Program-made: the position numbers and the translations under genes
Notes under the pieces: generated by a model
Databases searched by the model: none
What the model was told of the DNA's origin: nothing
What the model saw: only the letters and a program-made list of their open reading frames with translations
Source: Moniliella sp. 'wahieum'
Lineage: Eukaryota; Basidiomycota; Moniliellomycetes; Moniliellales; Moniliellaceae
NCBI GenBank assembly: GCA_003971905.1
Contig: RSEE01000004.1
Coordinates: forward strand, 372,001 to 436,000
Direction: 5' to 3'
DNA: 64,000 nucleotides
In this document: positions 44,664-56,538 of the stretch, one piece after another
Layout: each line of letters opens with the position of its first letter
How positions within the stretch are numbered: the first letter of the stretch is position 1

Positions 44664-44959
44664 CCGCTTCACCTCCCTTCACCCTACTTCTGCATGCATG
44701 CTTCCCCTTCTCGCCTCCTCAAGCGTGCTTGGTCATAGTCCTCGCCCTACTCTCCTAGCCATGGTAACAGCGAAAGGGGCAAGCACCCTATGCAGTAGGA
44801 GCGTAAAACGGCACCTGCCATTCATTGGCGCGCGAGCCGTGAGCATTGTAGACCCCCCCGCCCCCGCTGCCTATCACATCCACTGGCAAGGCCCCCCGTC
44901 CCTGTCCCCCTATCTCCTTTCCACCTCGCATAGACCATGGGATCATCGATAATACAAGC
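44664..44959. other. Convergent intergenic spacer
   Basis: Roughly 300 bp between the stop codons of two convergent genes; nothing seen. Confidence 0.5.
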
Positions 44960-47900
44960 CTAGTTCTGCAGAAAGCTCTCGAGCGAAGTCGCAAACCAAG
45001 AATCAAAGCCGGGCGATCCAACGCCGGCGTTGGACGCAAAGCTAGCCCGGCGCGAGGAGGGCGTAAACGGATCAAAAGGACCGGCGGCCGCGACGGCGGC
45101 CCGCGATGGTGTCATGGGCGTCTCTTGTCGTGCGGCAGCGGCGTGCTGACTGGTGAGCCGGTCCCACCGCCCACCAGGCCAAATACCGAGCCCATCGATC
45201 CGATCGACCCGACGGACAAACGCCGTGCCCGCTCCTCTGGGTTCGGCGGATCCGTGGATTCGGCCCGGGTCGCCCCAGGCGCCGGAGAAGGAAGGAGGGT
45301 GCCGGTCAAGACCGGCGCCCCGCCCGCATAGCGCGACCAATAACTCTCTTGTTCCATCGGGTCGTGATCCGGCTCAGATGTCTCGACCGGGGCAGAAGTC
45401 GGGTCGGTAGGGCCGACGGGAGCGGCAGAGTTGATTCCGTCTTGAGACAGGACCCAAGCCCAAAAGGAATTGAGGCCTGTCCCCTGGTCCGTGGAAGGAG
45501 CAGCCGGAACGGTAGGGTCGGTAGGCGCAGGAGGGGAAGGAGCGGGTCAGCTGCAGGAACAGTTGAGGTCGGTACGGGCAATGGGATGGGGTCCAACGCC
45601 ATATCCTCTTTGCCCTTAGATGGCGCATTGGACACGCTTTCAAACGACGAGATGGGGCTTGTATTGGACCCGCTCGAGTACGAAGCGAGGAAAGAGGGCA
45701 AATCGAACATGCCATCGCTCTGCCCTGTCGGAAGTGTTCCATTGGGTGCTACAGGGGGTGGGTCGACGTGAGGTGGGCCAAGGAGGTAAGGGAAGTCCCC
45801 CGCTGGTGGGAGTCCGGCAGCTGGAGCTGTCGAGCCATGGACCGACCCCGGTGCCGTTTCGCTCGGAGCACGGGGCGGGGAGGCTGGAGCAGGGCGGGGC
45901 GCATGGTCGTTCTCCACCGCATGCTTGATCTTGACAGCAAGAGAGTACATTGCTTGGACTCGTATGAGACGTCGAAGATGAAGTTGGGTTAGTAGTGCGC
46001 TGTATCCATTGGGTTTCTTCTTCCTCCAACATGGCTTGAAGGATACGGATGGAGCGGGTCACATAGGGTGCAGTGTGCCGTATCGCAGAGAGCGAATCGA
46101 CAGCTTCAGCCACTTCGCTGCGAACCCGTAACCGGTCAGCCTCCGATGGGACAGTCGATAGCAAGTCAAGCATGAGCACAACCGCAGCATTGAACGATTG
46201 GATGAGGATGAACCAAAGGCGATCGACAATGGTCTGAGACTCCCGTAGCTTCTTCTGCATATCCAAGATGGAGCGAGCGAGCAGCACGCACGAGTTTCGA
46301 CTCGCCACATGGGTGAATAGGGTGACGCGATGGAGACGCAAGAGCTTGCTAAACACGGCTTGATGGAGCAGCCATCGTTGGACTTCCATGTCTCCCTGCC
46401 CCCTCCTGGCACCAACACTGAAACTTAGGGCTGTGTCAAGAATGGAGCGGTAGGAGGCATCAAGGTAGCGCGTATCTTGGCACGCAAGTCGCCGCCGGCT
46501 CCCGTCTCGAGACATTTCCATATCATGCTGGTTACGCAAGTCGGTGTCTTCCCGCACAGCAGCAGCAATCATGAGCTTGGATAAAACGAAACTCATCTCG
46601 GTGTGTTCGTCCATGCATGGGGCGGAGGAAGCGTATCTTGACACAGGTCCAAATCATTGTAGTTGCCTGGATAGGGTGTGTTGAACTCGCCCAGGTGGAT
46701 ACTGTAGGCCCCCGTATTCTCGCTTGCGCACCAGTCTCGCCAGACAAGTGTCCACCAGATTCGACGATACACTTCACGGAGAATGGTTGTGCCTCTAGGC
46801 TCCCCCGGTTGAGGGAGACGATGGGCATCACCGAGGCGGTGGAGCCCCATAGCTTGAGCATTGGCAATGGCAATATGCAGCAGTGTCGATTGTGTTTGGT
46901 CGGACTCGGCCGAGTATAGCTCAGAAAGGAGGATTGCTTGAAGAACCGACAGCGACCGGGAGGACATGTAACCTGCCAACACCAGAACCGATCGATACGC
47001 GCTGTACCAGAGGTGGATCGTGCGGCCATCAAAGAGGTAGTCAATGTCGGCATACTCCGCGGGCGGGCGGGCTGGATAAAACTGAAGCCCCAATACGAGC
47101 ACTGTGAGCAACAAAGCCAGCCAGCCCGGGTCAACGTGGTTGAGTACCTTGGCTTGCTCTTCGACAGAGGGGAACTCATAGAAACGTTCGATCTCCCCAA
47201 TGAGAGAAGGAACATGCACCACATGGCCCGTAAGGTAGTAGACACGAGTGCGATATACATCGACCAATTGTAATGTCACGTCTTTGGGTGGCAACGTACG
47301 GATGATCCCACGCAAGACCGCCTCTCTTTCAGGTGCGCCTGGACAGCCAAACCCATTCCCGATCGAATGGAACTCACCAGCTGCTTCAGCCGCACCAAAC
47401 GCCCAGCCAGCCCCCAGCCCAGAAGCGTATCAGGACCCTGCTTGAGCCGGAAAAGACCAGTGTTGGAGCAGGCGATCCTGCAGGACGTAGTGTACGATCC
47501 ACACACACGCTCATTGGCTGGGGTTCCTTCACTTGCATGGGCCGCCTCGGGCATGTTTGTATCCTCAGCCTTGTCTGCAGACTCACTTGGTCATGCGGAC
47601 GTTTCTGCGCTTCCAGACAGGGGCCGAAAGAATCAATCCGTCGAGGATCAAGAATGTCGGTTCGAGCCACCTCGTCCTTGGGTTCCTCATCATTTGCCGG
47701 GCAATTTGTTTCGGCCTGAAGGGAGAGGAGGGCGAGCCAGAGGCACGATCGACATTCTCACCACCGTTCATCGGGTGCTGGCAGACATGCGGCCACTGAG
47801 CGAGATCCCAAGTCAGGCCGAGTTTGCTTGGAACCCTCATGGCCAATCCCTCAAGCACCGCCGCAGCATCTTCCGCTTCGGTGCCAATGTCGAGGTGGAT

Positions 47901-49335
47901 CGCGCCGTTGGGCATGGTCACAAACGGCACTTCCTCATTGTTAGTGCGGACCGTTGACTTGGCTGGCGGCGGCATTTGCGGGGAAAGGATAGCCTGGGGC
48001 ACACTGAGGGCTGAGTCGTCGGTATCAGGGGTCTGAGCGAAGAGGTGGTGCGACAAGGCAGTCGAAACAGGTTGCGTACCACCGCGAAGCGTTTTCATTT
48101 CATCCCGCGTTGAGGTCAGATCGGAGACATCGTACACTGCCCCGACTCGGCGGTGTCAGATATCGTAGACATCCGGTGGGATCGCTGAAAAATTGAAGGA
48201 GACCAGCCACGAGAGCCTGGGGCGGGGGTAGCGGTCGAGGCAGGCCCAGCTGTCGTAGTGGCGGGAGCAGAAGTGGAACAGTATCGGACGTAGCAACTTG
48301 AGTACGAGTACGACCATGATCAGGACCAGAACCACGACCACCACGACCACCGCGACCACCACCACGACCAGTACCAGGACCAGGAGGAGCGGAAGTAGGA
48401 GTAGCAGTGGGGGGCACTCCCTGTCCGGGGGCAAGCTGCAACAGATGTGTTCCAAGTGAGCCAGGCGGGCCTTGACAATAGACAGCTCGTTTGCAGGGTC
48501 CGCAGCCGAGGAAGACGGAGGGGCGGCGATGGCGGCGGCTGAAATCGCAGGCATGGGGTAGATGTCGATACAGCCATGGGTACAGGAGGTGGGATGGAAC
48601 CGTTGAGAGCAGTCAACCCAGAATGAGGCGCAGCGGATGATGGTGTTGTAGAGGTGGCCAGGTGGGTCTGGTGGGACGGTACAGAGGCCAAGGTAGAACC
48701 AGATGCGGAGCGCGACCCGGGACCGGAGAGCCAATTCGGCGTGGCGGGGAAAGCGGGGTGTGGCAAAGAAGCAGCATCGCCCGACGACGAGCCGCCCACG
48801 GACGAGGAACCAGAGGATGAGGGCCGGGGTTGGCGAGAGCCGGTTGGCAACCTGGAAGTGTCAGAAGCAGCACGAGGAGCGGAGGGAGCAGATGAGGCAC
48901 CGCCCAGGGCCGCAGCAGCGTCCAACGCAGAGGTGGAAGCCAAGGGGTAGTACTAGCGCCGGCAGCCTTGTACTTGAATGGTTCAACGCGGCAAAAAGCA
49001 GACTCGCCACGCTTGATGCATTGGTCGCAGGGCACGGAGCGAGAACACTTGATCTTGCGCTCGCTTGACAGACGACAGGAGTCAGCACTGGGGCCGCATA
49101 CAACAGCGGGTGACGCGGATGGCCGGGCACAGGCAGGGAGGCATGGATGAAAGAGGGGGCACAGCACATACCGACAGTGGGTGCAGCTCAAGGTCAGACG
49201 GTTGCGCTTCTTGGGAGGCAGGCGGCCATCGCGGTCGTTCGGACGAGCACGGTGGGAGGAGGGGGAAGCAGCGGCGGCGGCGGCGGAAGTGGCGGCAGCG
49301 GCCGGAGGCGACGGCGCGGCGTGTGGGGGCGACAT
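44960..49335 (-). CDS. Zn2Cys6 fungal transcription factor with fungal-specific regulatory domain
   Basis: DNA-binding regulator. First ATG in the frame is 49335 (MSPPHAAPSPPAAAATSAAA). The binuclear zinc cluster is split by a 108-nt intron (49064-49171): RLTLSCTHCR joins ERKIKCSRSVPCDQCIKRGE then SAFC, giving CX2CX6CX5CX2CX8C. A coiled-coil-like ELSIVKARLAHLEHI follows, then EAEDAAAVLEGLAM. The middle homology region holds YLTGHVVHVPSLIGEIERFY, PPAEYADIDYLFDGRTIHLW, AIANAQAMGLHRLGDAHRLP and EVYRRIWWTLVWRDWCASEN, typical of PF04082. The C-terminal third is Pro/Ser-rich, ending FDSWFATSLESFLQN. About 1400 residues. Several one-base frame changes (near 48150, 47330, 46600, 45960, 45540 and 45110) and perhaps more introns. 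Target genes cannot be inferred. Confidence 0.88.
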
Positions 49336-49383
49336 GTCGACGGCAGCCTGGGTGGTGGGAATGCTAGGGTACGATGCTGGGCC

Positions 49384-49489
49384 GACGCTGAGCACGACGC
49401 TGAGCACGACGCTAAGCACGACGCTGAGCACGACGCTGGGCACGACTGGGCACGACGCTGGGCACGACGCTGGGCAAGATGCTGGGCAA
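49384..49489 (+). repeat. 12-bp tandem repeat upstream of the Zn2Cys6 gene
   Basis: About nine units of AGCACGACGCTG with A/G changes at unit starts and one 9-bp unit (near 49441-49449), 50-150 bp before the presumed ATG (49335). Lying upstream of the first ATG, it is probably 5' UTR or promoter. Confidence 0.85.
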
Positions 49490-49827
49490 GAGGAATTTTG
49501 TCGGGAGCAGCCACGGCGAACCCCAAACGAGCGCTCGTGCCCATCGTCAATAGCCGCGGCCAAGCTTTCAAATAGCTAGCTTACCGTTTAGTTAAACGTT
49601 AAATGGCCCCCCGCCAAACGCGCCTACGTCACCGATGGTACCTAAGCAGCCTGACCAGTGATCACCGCCACCTTCGCCCCCAGCGCCCCGCGCTTTCCGC
49701 CCTGCTTCGCCCCCGCGCTACAGCCGCGGGGATGGCAGCCATCGGAACGGGAACCGCCGGACCACCATCCCCCAACTACCCCCGCTCTGCATCGCTCGCT
49801 GATCCGTCTGGGCGCGCATTCCATTTT

Positions 49828-51366
49828 TCATATTGGGTCCCTTTCCAATGAGACGCATTTGCCTTCAAGGCCCAACCACCCATCAGCCCGCAGTTGGCTA
49901 ACCTCCTCCGGCGAATAGCCAGCCTCAGCCAACACTCGTCCGAGTGTTGCCCCAGCACAGGCGGAGCGCGGGTCGTTGGCATCTTTCCTTCTCCATACGC
50001 GACCGCAGGCGAGGCCAGCTTAATCCATCCAGCACGAGGGTGGAAGACACGGCGCACCACTCCCCGGGCCAAGGCTTGCGGGTGGTGGAAGGTGCCCTCA
50101 ATTGTACGGATCGGCGCAGCCGGCACAGTGTCTTTGCGGAGCTGGACCAGCCATTCTCTCGGAGGACGGGTGGTCAAGCGTTCCGTAATGAGCGGGATGA
50201 GCTCGGCACGGTGTTTGACCCGAGCTGCATTGGTCGCAAATTTGGGGTCTTCTCCCCACTCGGGCCGGCCCAGGATGCGAGCCAGACGTCGAAACATCGC
50301 ATCATTGCCCGCGCCAATCATTAAACTCACATCGGCGGTGGGGAACGTTTCGTACGGCACGATGGAAGGATGGGCAGTGCCATGTCGGCTAGCCTCTTGC
50401 CCGGCAATCAGATAATTGCTCCCAATGTTGGCAAGGGATGCAACTTGGGACTCAAAGAGCGACGCATCGATGTGTACCCCTTACCAGTCTTACTTCTCCC
50501 AATCAAGGCGGCCATGACAGCACCGTGGATGTAAGCCCCGTCGTCAGATCGGTCAAAGCGACACCCACTTTGACAGGGGGACGGTCTTTCTCTCCCGTGC
50601 TAGAAACATCCGAATCCGGTCAATAAACGAAACGCACCAAACACAACGGAGAAGAGAGCGTACATGTGGAACAGGCCAGCGTCAGCGGCCACAATCACGT
50701 CGTAGCCCGCATCCTGGGCATACGGCCCGCTCTGGCCATAGCCCGAAATAGAGGCGAAAATGATAGAGGGATTCCACTTTTTCATTTGCTCGTACCCCAA
50801 ACCCAGTTGGCTCAACTTGCCCGGTATGTAATTCTCAAAACCACATCGGCTTGACGGACCAGGCGCTCAATCACCTTACGGCCTGCGGGGGACTTGAAGT
50901 CAAGCGTCAAGCTACGCTTACCCCGATTGGCGGCAAGAAAGTAGGCCGACTCGGGGGGCAGAGTGGACCAGTACTTTGCCTTGTCGGCAGGCGGTGCCGG
51001 GACGTCCTTGGGGTCGGGCAGAGCAAAAGGTGGACCCCAGGCTCGGGTGTCGTCCCCTCCACGAGGGTTCTCCACCTTGACCACGTCCGCACCCAGGTCG
51101 GCAAGGAGCATAGTTGAGTACGGGCCGGCTAGCACACGACTCAGATCCAGTACCTTGATGCCCTCGAGAGGCGGAGGGATGGCGGGCGCAGGAAGGGTGG
51201 CCCATGGGAAGGCGGGCGCTTGCGGCGCTTGTGCTTCAGCCTGAAGGGGGAAGGGAGGTGCGGCAGCCTGATGCTGCAGACGGACCAAAGACTGGGTGGG
51301 AAGGCGGCAGGTGCCTTGGATGCGCAGGCGGGGATGGAGTACGCGGAGAATACTGGGCACGGACAT
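49828..51366 (-). CDS. Class III CoA-transferase (CaiB/BaiF family), SUGCT-like, mitochondrial
   Basis: Transfers CoA between carboxylic acids. The N-terminus ([20 protein letters not shown]) is basic and hydroxylated, a probable mitochondrial presequence. Family motifs in order: [99 protein letters not shown], and after an intron (50600-50663, 64 nt) [51 protein letters not shown]; the Asp of HIDAS is the catalytic residue in this family. Ends [12 protein letters not shown] at TGA 49828-49830. Frame losses near 50845, 50520, 50480 and 49943. SUGCT (succinate-hydroxymethylglutarate) is the nearest eukaryotic type; the acid substrate is not shown. Confidence 0.9.
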
Positions 51367-51968
51367 GGTGGTGGGTGGGTGGGGATGGGGGAGAGGTGGG
51401 GTGACCAGTGGGGTGAGAGGCGGGACTGGGAAGAAATTGCTGGGGTAATCGGTAAAATCATGGGCGCCGTGCCGACTCGGAGTTACGCGCGTTACGCGTT
51501 ACGGGTGGTCCTGCTTGGATTGCAGTCCATGGGGGCGTCGCAGGCTGCAATGTTCACCTGCTCACGTGACACTGCCGTAAGAACAGGCGATCGCGCCGAC
51601 CGGCGTCGGAGTGACATGTGACATGTGACGCGTGCTATGTCAGCGTGATGTGGCATGTTACATGTCACATGTCACACAAGTGTCAGCAGCTGAATCAGAC
51701 GCGGATACTGGCGCTGTGCTGCGCTGCGCTGCTCGCAGCTCCTGTGTCTGGGATCTGGGCCAGCTTCGGGGCACATGCAGGCACCCGGCGGGTAGGCGGG
51801 CTCCAATATAAACCAGGCCTGGCTGATAAGCGCTCGCTTTTAAGCACCCAGTCGCTTATCGCTCGCGTGGGCTCCGCAGCCGGCACAGCAAGGGAACAGG
51901 CAGCAGACAAACTCATCCCCCTTTTCCCTCGCACGCTGCTCACCATCCCCAACACCACCACCCATCTC
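51367..51968. promoter_or_regulatory. Bidirectional promoter between CoA-transferase and EHT1-like esterase
   Basis: About 600 bp between divergent starts. It contains the MluI-box-like TTACGCGTTACG at 51492-51503 and a 16-bp perfect inverted repeat (51611-51626 and 51660-51675). An A/T-poor background without obvious TATA box is typical of the window. Confidence 0.4.
51611..51675. repeat. Inverted repeat GTGACATGTGACATGT ... ACATGTCACATGTCAC
   Basis: Left arm 51611-51626, right arm 51660-51675, spacer 33 bp. Each arm is itself made of two TGACATG words, so the site offers four copies of a CATGTGAC-like half-site. A single related copy is at about 1508-1520. Confidence 0.85.
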
Positions 51969-54452
51969 ATGCAGCATCCACTTCTCCTCGGCCTGCTGCT
52001 CTTCCTGCTCCAGACACTGCTCATCCCGCTCCGGCTCAGCCCCTCCGCCTGGACCGCCGTCGCCCTCGTCTTCTCTCCCTACCTGCCCTCCGAGCAGGCC
52101 GAGGACGACAAGGACGACGGCATCCCCCAGTCGCCATCAGGCCAAAGGGTAGTGTCCAAGCCGCATGTGTTGCCCATTGCGGTTCCTCAGCTGCGGAGCC
52201 TAATTGCCACCTACTGCCCCTCCCTCGGCCCACGGTCGCACTACCGCCCCACGCCGTTCCTTGCCTCAGGCCATCTTCAGACCATCTGGAGTGCCAAGAT
52301 CAAACCCATCGCCCCCGACGCGGTACTGTACAAGCGCCGCATTCTCTTGCTTCCCGACGGTGGCACCCTCTCCCTCGACTTTAGCCCGCCTTCCCTTGCC
52401 GAAGATGATGCCAACAGTACGATACCCACCGTGGTCTGTCTTCATGGTCTGACTGGTGGCAGTGGCGAGACGTATGTTCGTAACGCCGTCAAGCAGATCT
52501 CCTCCCCTGTCACAGAGGGTGGTCTTGGTTACCGCACGGTCGTGGTCAACTTTCGCGGCTGTACGTCTGTTCTCCCCGATTGCGCTTCATATTGCCGCTC
52601 TTGACATACAACCGACTAACCTCCCGCATATATATCTCTGTTAGGTGGCCATACACCCGTTACATCGCCCCAACTCTACAGTGCCAGCAAAACTTCCGAC
52701 CTGCGCTGCGCTCTTTTGTTTCTCACCAGCATCTTTGCGCGCTCCGCATTTGCTGGTATCGGCTTCAGTCTGGGTGCCAATATCCTTGCCAAGTACCTCG
52801 GCGAGCAAGGTGAGGACACACCCTCCGTGGAGCCTTGATTCTAGGCAACCCTTTGACCTCTCCCTTGGATTTGACCTGTGCGAAAACAACCGGCCTGGTT
52901 CCTCCCGCTTTAGGATGGGACTCACTACCGAGTTATATACCCGCACCCTGGCCTCTAACTTGGGCCGTGTTGTGATGCGCAATGCGGATGTGCTGAGCTT
53001 AGACCCACAAGTTGCCAAGGCCATCGCTAAGCTTCTTCCGCGTCAATTGCCCGTCATAGCCCCCTCTGGGGCTCTTGACATGCCCAAGAGCAAATCCCTG
53101 CCTAGCACATCCTTTGCAGCGGACAGCCGAGCGAGACAGGCGTGGAACCGATTGGCTCGTGGAGGCGCCCGTATTCGCAAATCGTCTAAGCCTACCGAGT
53201 CGACCTTCCGTAGCATCCCACCCTCCCATCCACGTACCATGCGCTTTATTGATGAAACAAGCACTGCGATCCTCGGTGGCCATCACAAACCCTATGGAGA
53301 ATTTCCCTTTGCCTGTGCCGAGGACTATTATGCCGCTGGCTCCTCTGCCCGAGTTATCCATGGGGTGCGTCGACCGCTGCTGAGCATCCATTCGCGCGAT
53401 GACCCCGTGGTTCCTTTTGCTCTTGTTGACCGCGTTAAGCTCGCCATGGGACTCGACTTGGGTCCCAACCCTGTCCCTGGAACCGAGTGAACCCCAACTT
53501 GGTCTTGGCCAGCACGCTTCTGGGGGGCACATGGGTTGGTGGAGTGGATGGTGGCCGCGCCGCTGGATCGGCCAGCCAATCAAAGAGTTTATTCATCTGC
53601 TCCTCGCTGCACCTGAGTGCGCTCACCTGACGGATCTGCGTACCTATGCCTCCCCCACCACGGTGCACTCGGAGCCCGTGACGATTGATATTTTACCCCT
53701 CGATGCCCTCAAGCCCCTTTCGGACAACAACCATACAAACCCGCCCCCCCAGCAGCTCAATACCCACCCCTATACACCTACCCCTATCGCTGCGGCCCAT
53801 GTGCACCCACCCTGCACTCGCTGGACCGCGCGCCTGTGCCCCCCCTCGTCCGCAGCCGCTCCTTCAAGCGGCGGTCGCTACGGGATGAGGAGGATGTGTC
53901 CTCGCTCCTGCCGCATGGCACCGAGAGCCACAGCTGCCGTTCAGAGCAAGGCGCAGACCGTTTACACGCGCTGCCTATGACGCGGCCGCAGCAGAGAAGG
54001 CGCCGCTGAGCGCGGCGACCGAAGCACGCGTGCTGGCCAATGTGGGCGCGGCAATGCAGAGAATGCCGAGGTAGGTATCTCCCCGCCTCCCTCGACGCCC
54101 TTGGTGGGCGAGGGCGTGAGTTTGCTCGATGCGCCCGACGCAGGAGCCGACCACTTGGCCTGGCTCACGACCAAGGTACTCGAACACGTGCCGCTCATTC
54201 ACCCGTTCCACCATGCTTGGTATACCGACCCGCTTCATGGCAAGGAGCGGAGGCAGGAAATGCTGGATCGGGGGTCGCGCTTAACCTTGACCATGCACCG
54301 TGACCCGTCGGCCTGAGGTGGGGTTCACAGAGATCCCGCCCCATACCCGGGTGGCCGGGGCAGGGGATACCTTCCTAGGTGGCTGGGACGCTCCGGGACG
54401 TAAGGTGCCCGGGCGCAAAACGTATATGGTTGACGTGGTGGCGGGGCTGTAG
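51969..54452 (+). CDS. Alpha/beta-hydrolase, EHT1/EEB1/YheT family (acyl ester synthase or esterase)
   Basis: In yeast this family makes or cleaves medium-chain fatty-acid esters. An N-terminal hydrophobic segment (LLLGLLLFLLQTLLIPLRLS) may anchor it. Then FLASGHLQTIWSAKIKPI, LLLPDGGTLSLDFSPPS, TVVCLHGLTGGSGETYVRNA (oxyanion region), TVVVNFRGC; an 84-nt intron (52561-52644); GHTPVTSPQLYSASKTSDLR and the nucleophile elbow GIGFSLGANILAKYLGEQ (GxSxG). The acid is in LLSIHSRDDPVVP and the His in GGHMGWWSG. After the hydrolase core (53.6 kb) the chain continues about 280 residues through a Pro/Thr-rich part, PFHHAWYTDPLHGKERRQEM and KTYMVDVVAGL to TAG 54450-54452, longer than yeast Eht1. Frame losses near 52825, 53490 and in the tail. 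Confidence 0.88.
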
Positions 54453-54863
54453 GCGGTCGTCGTCGTCGTCGGCTCCGTATCCACCTCCATCGTCTTCTTT
54501 TTTCGTTCCATATTCAAAGAAAAGTATTCTTAAGCTTATGTGGGTAACCCCCATGTTGGATACCAGCTGACAGGCACCACACTGCTCAGGATCGGACCAC
54601 AATGATGGTTGATTGATACACACTCAGTGTGGTCTGACCTACTTGGTGGTCTACTGACTTACTAAGTTCTTTGTTTAAGTCCTTTCTCTTCTCTTCCCTA
54701 CTTCGCATACGTGTAGGATGGCCCCGCTCGTGTGGTACAATGATATTCACTGCCACTTCCACCCCACTTTGCTTTGCCTACTAGTAGACTCCGCTACCTT
54801 CAATATATATGCACATGCCCCCACCTGAATAGAGGTTGGTCCGATTGCCCTCTCTGGAAATCA
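54453..54863. other. Convergent intergenic spacer
   Basis: About 410 bp, AT-richer than the flanks. No gene seen. Confidence 0.5.
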
Positions 54864-56538
54864 TTAAAATGTCCAGACTAGCGAGAGGTCAATGGGGTGC
54901 GACGAAGAAAGCTGAGCAGAAGGTCAATTCATAATCAGACGACACCGGAAACAAGCCCAGAATGATATTGGGAAAGAAGACGCACCTGTGGCTTTTGCGA
55001 ATACTTGGCCACCAACTCATCTCGCACCGCATTCAATAGACCTTGGTAGGTGATACGGGGGTATTTGTTCATCACGGTGATAAAAGCCCAAGAACAAGCC
55101 CCGACTGCTTTCTGAGCTTCGAACGCGTCTGCCGGTTTGCGAGTCTTTGCATCCGGAGAGCATCACCACGTCTGCCCCCGAGGAACGAGTTCGCTTGGTA
55201 ATCTCCGCAGCCGAGTTTCTGTTCTTGGCGGCGATCAGGGTGGTAACCAATCCCCTGACCACCTGGGCCAGGTCACCCCGGGCATAATCTAGCGCGGCCC
55301 CAGCACGCCCTGGCCAATGCCTTGAAGAATGTGGGGATCTTTGATCTTGCCACTGGGCAGAGTAGACGTAGGGCAGGTCCAGGGCCGTGCCGAGTGGCAT
55401 GAGTCAAATATCGCAGTCAATCGACATCCCACGGGCAGTCGACGGACATAATGGCATGCATCTCATCATCTTCAATTTGTCCAGCGTGTTCGTAGTCGAG
55501 CGGAATCACCGTCTCGTTCATCCGTCTGATCAGAGGAAGAGAGAATACGGCACACACAAATGTACAATCAGAATCAAGAACCAGCAGGAAAAAGCAAAGG
55601 CGCGATCGGTAAGACTCATAGAATCGAGGCACGAGTAAACGTACCGTCTTCATCCCCATCGTGCGAGGGTGCTTGCCCTCCATGCCCGAGTAGTGAAAGA
55701 AGAGGGCATCGCCTTGTTGGCGCCTGATACCAACCAGTGCATCCCTGCCGTCATGTTAGCACGGGTGGGCAGGGTACGAGGATTGCGGTCGCGGTCGGTG
55801 AGGATGACAATGTCCTCTTTTTTGTAGTTGCCACGACAGGTAAGGAAGGTGAGGATGTGTCCACATCGTTCCAGCATCCCTTGAGCGCTACTTGGTGCCA
55901 ACATAATTGATCCCAATCAGGAGAGCCTTGCGCTTGCCCGTCATGCTGGAATACTCGTATGGATCCCATGGTCCATCTTTGCCCTCTAGGGCGATCAAAG
56001 CGAACAGGCAGTGTTGGTACGCCTCAGGGCCAATGGATCCTGCTCTGCATGGCCCCAAACCCACGTGAGAGGGCTGACAGTAGGTGCGGCGGCTGCATGT
56101 GGAGGTACGTGCTGGTGGGGCGGAGAATGAAGTAAATGGGATGATGATGACCCGTGTTGGGAAAACAGGCCCAACCAGGGGACTGCTGCCTCCTTGATGG
56201 CCCGCAGTTCCGTTAGGATCCGTTCCCATCAGGTTGGGACAGGGGGCATAGGAGGAGCGGCTGGAAAGTTAATCGGACCGCCAGGGAAGGGAACATGTTG
56301 CAGTGTGGGCGGGCTGTGAGGGCTCAAGTTGAGCTGCGAGCGGAGGGGAATTGCCCCAAAGCTGGAGTGATCAAGTCCACATCAGTGTTAGTAAGGTTGA
56401 GGGGAGGCATGGGGATGGTTCTGTCGCCAGAAGAGCGTTTGCGGTGATGTGAACATACCCACCAGAAAATCGCGCCTGGTTCTCTTTGATGCGTCCTGGT
56501 GCTCCTTGATACGGTCCTGAATGGCCGTCGATCGCATA
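54864..56538 (-). CDS. MCA1: Metacaspase, 5' exon(s) unresolved
   Basis: Cysteine protease of clan CD that cleaves after Arg/Lys and acts in stress, ageing and protein quality control. A Pro/Gln/His-rich prodomain comes first (YAIDGHSGPYQGAPGRIKEN, SGGFGAIPLRSQLN), with an intron at 56362-56458 (97 nt). Catalytic fold: GKRKALLIGINYVGT, LKGCWNDV, NYKKEDIVILTDRDRNPRTL, ANMTAGMHWLVSGAN, DALFFHYSG with the catalytic His next (repair of one C gives HGGQAPSHDGDED), an intron at 55526-55644 (119 nt), NETVIPLDYEHAGQIEDDE, then LTAIFDSCHSG with the catalytic Cys. It continues VVRGLVTTLIAAKNRNSAAE, GADVVMLSGCKDSQT, KYPRITYQGLLNAVRDELVA, and the last exon (intron 54912-54985) LSSSHPIDLSLVWTF. The exon at 56538 begins after a TTTGCACAG acceptor, so the start lies further upstream. 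Confidence 0.92.

Noticed and set aside
49384-49489. CRISPR-like array
   Set aside because: The 12-bp units are contiguous with no spacers; it is an ordinary minisatellite in a eukaryotic genome.
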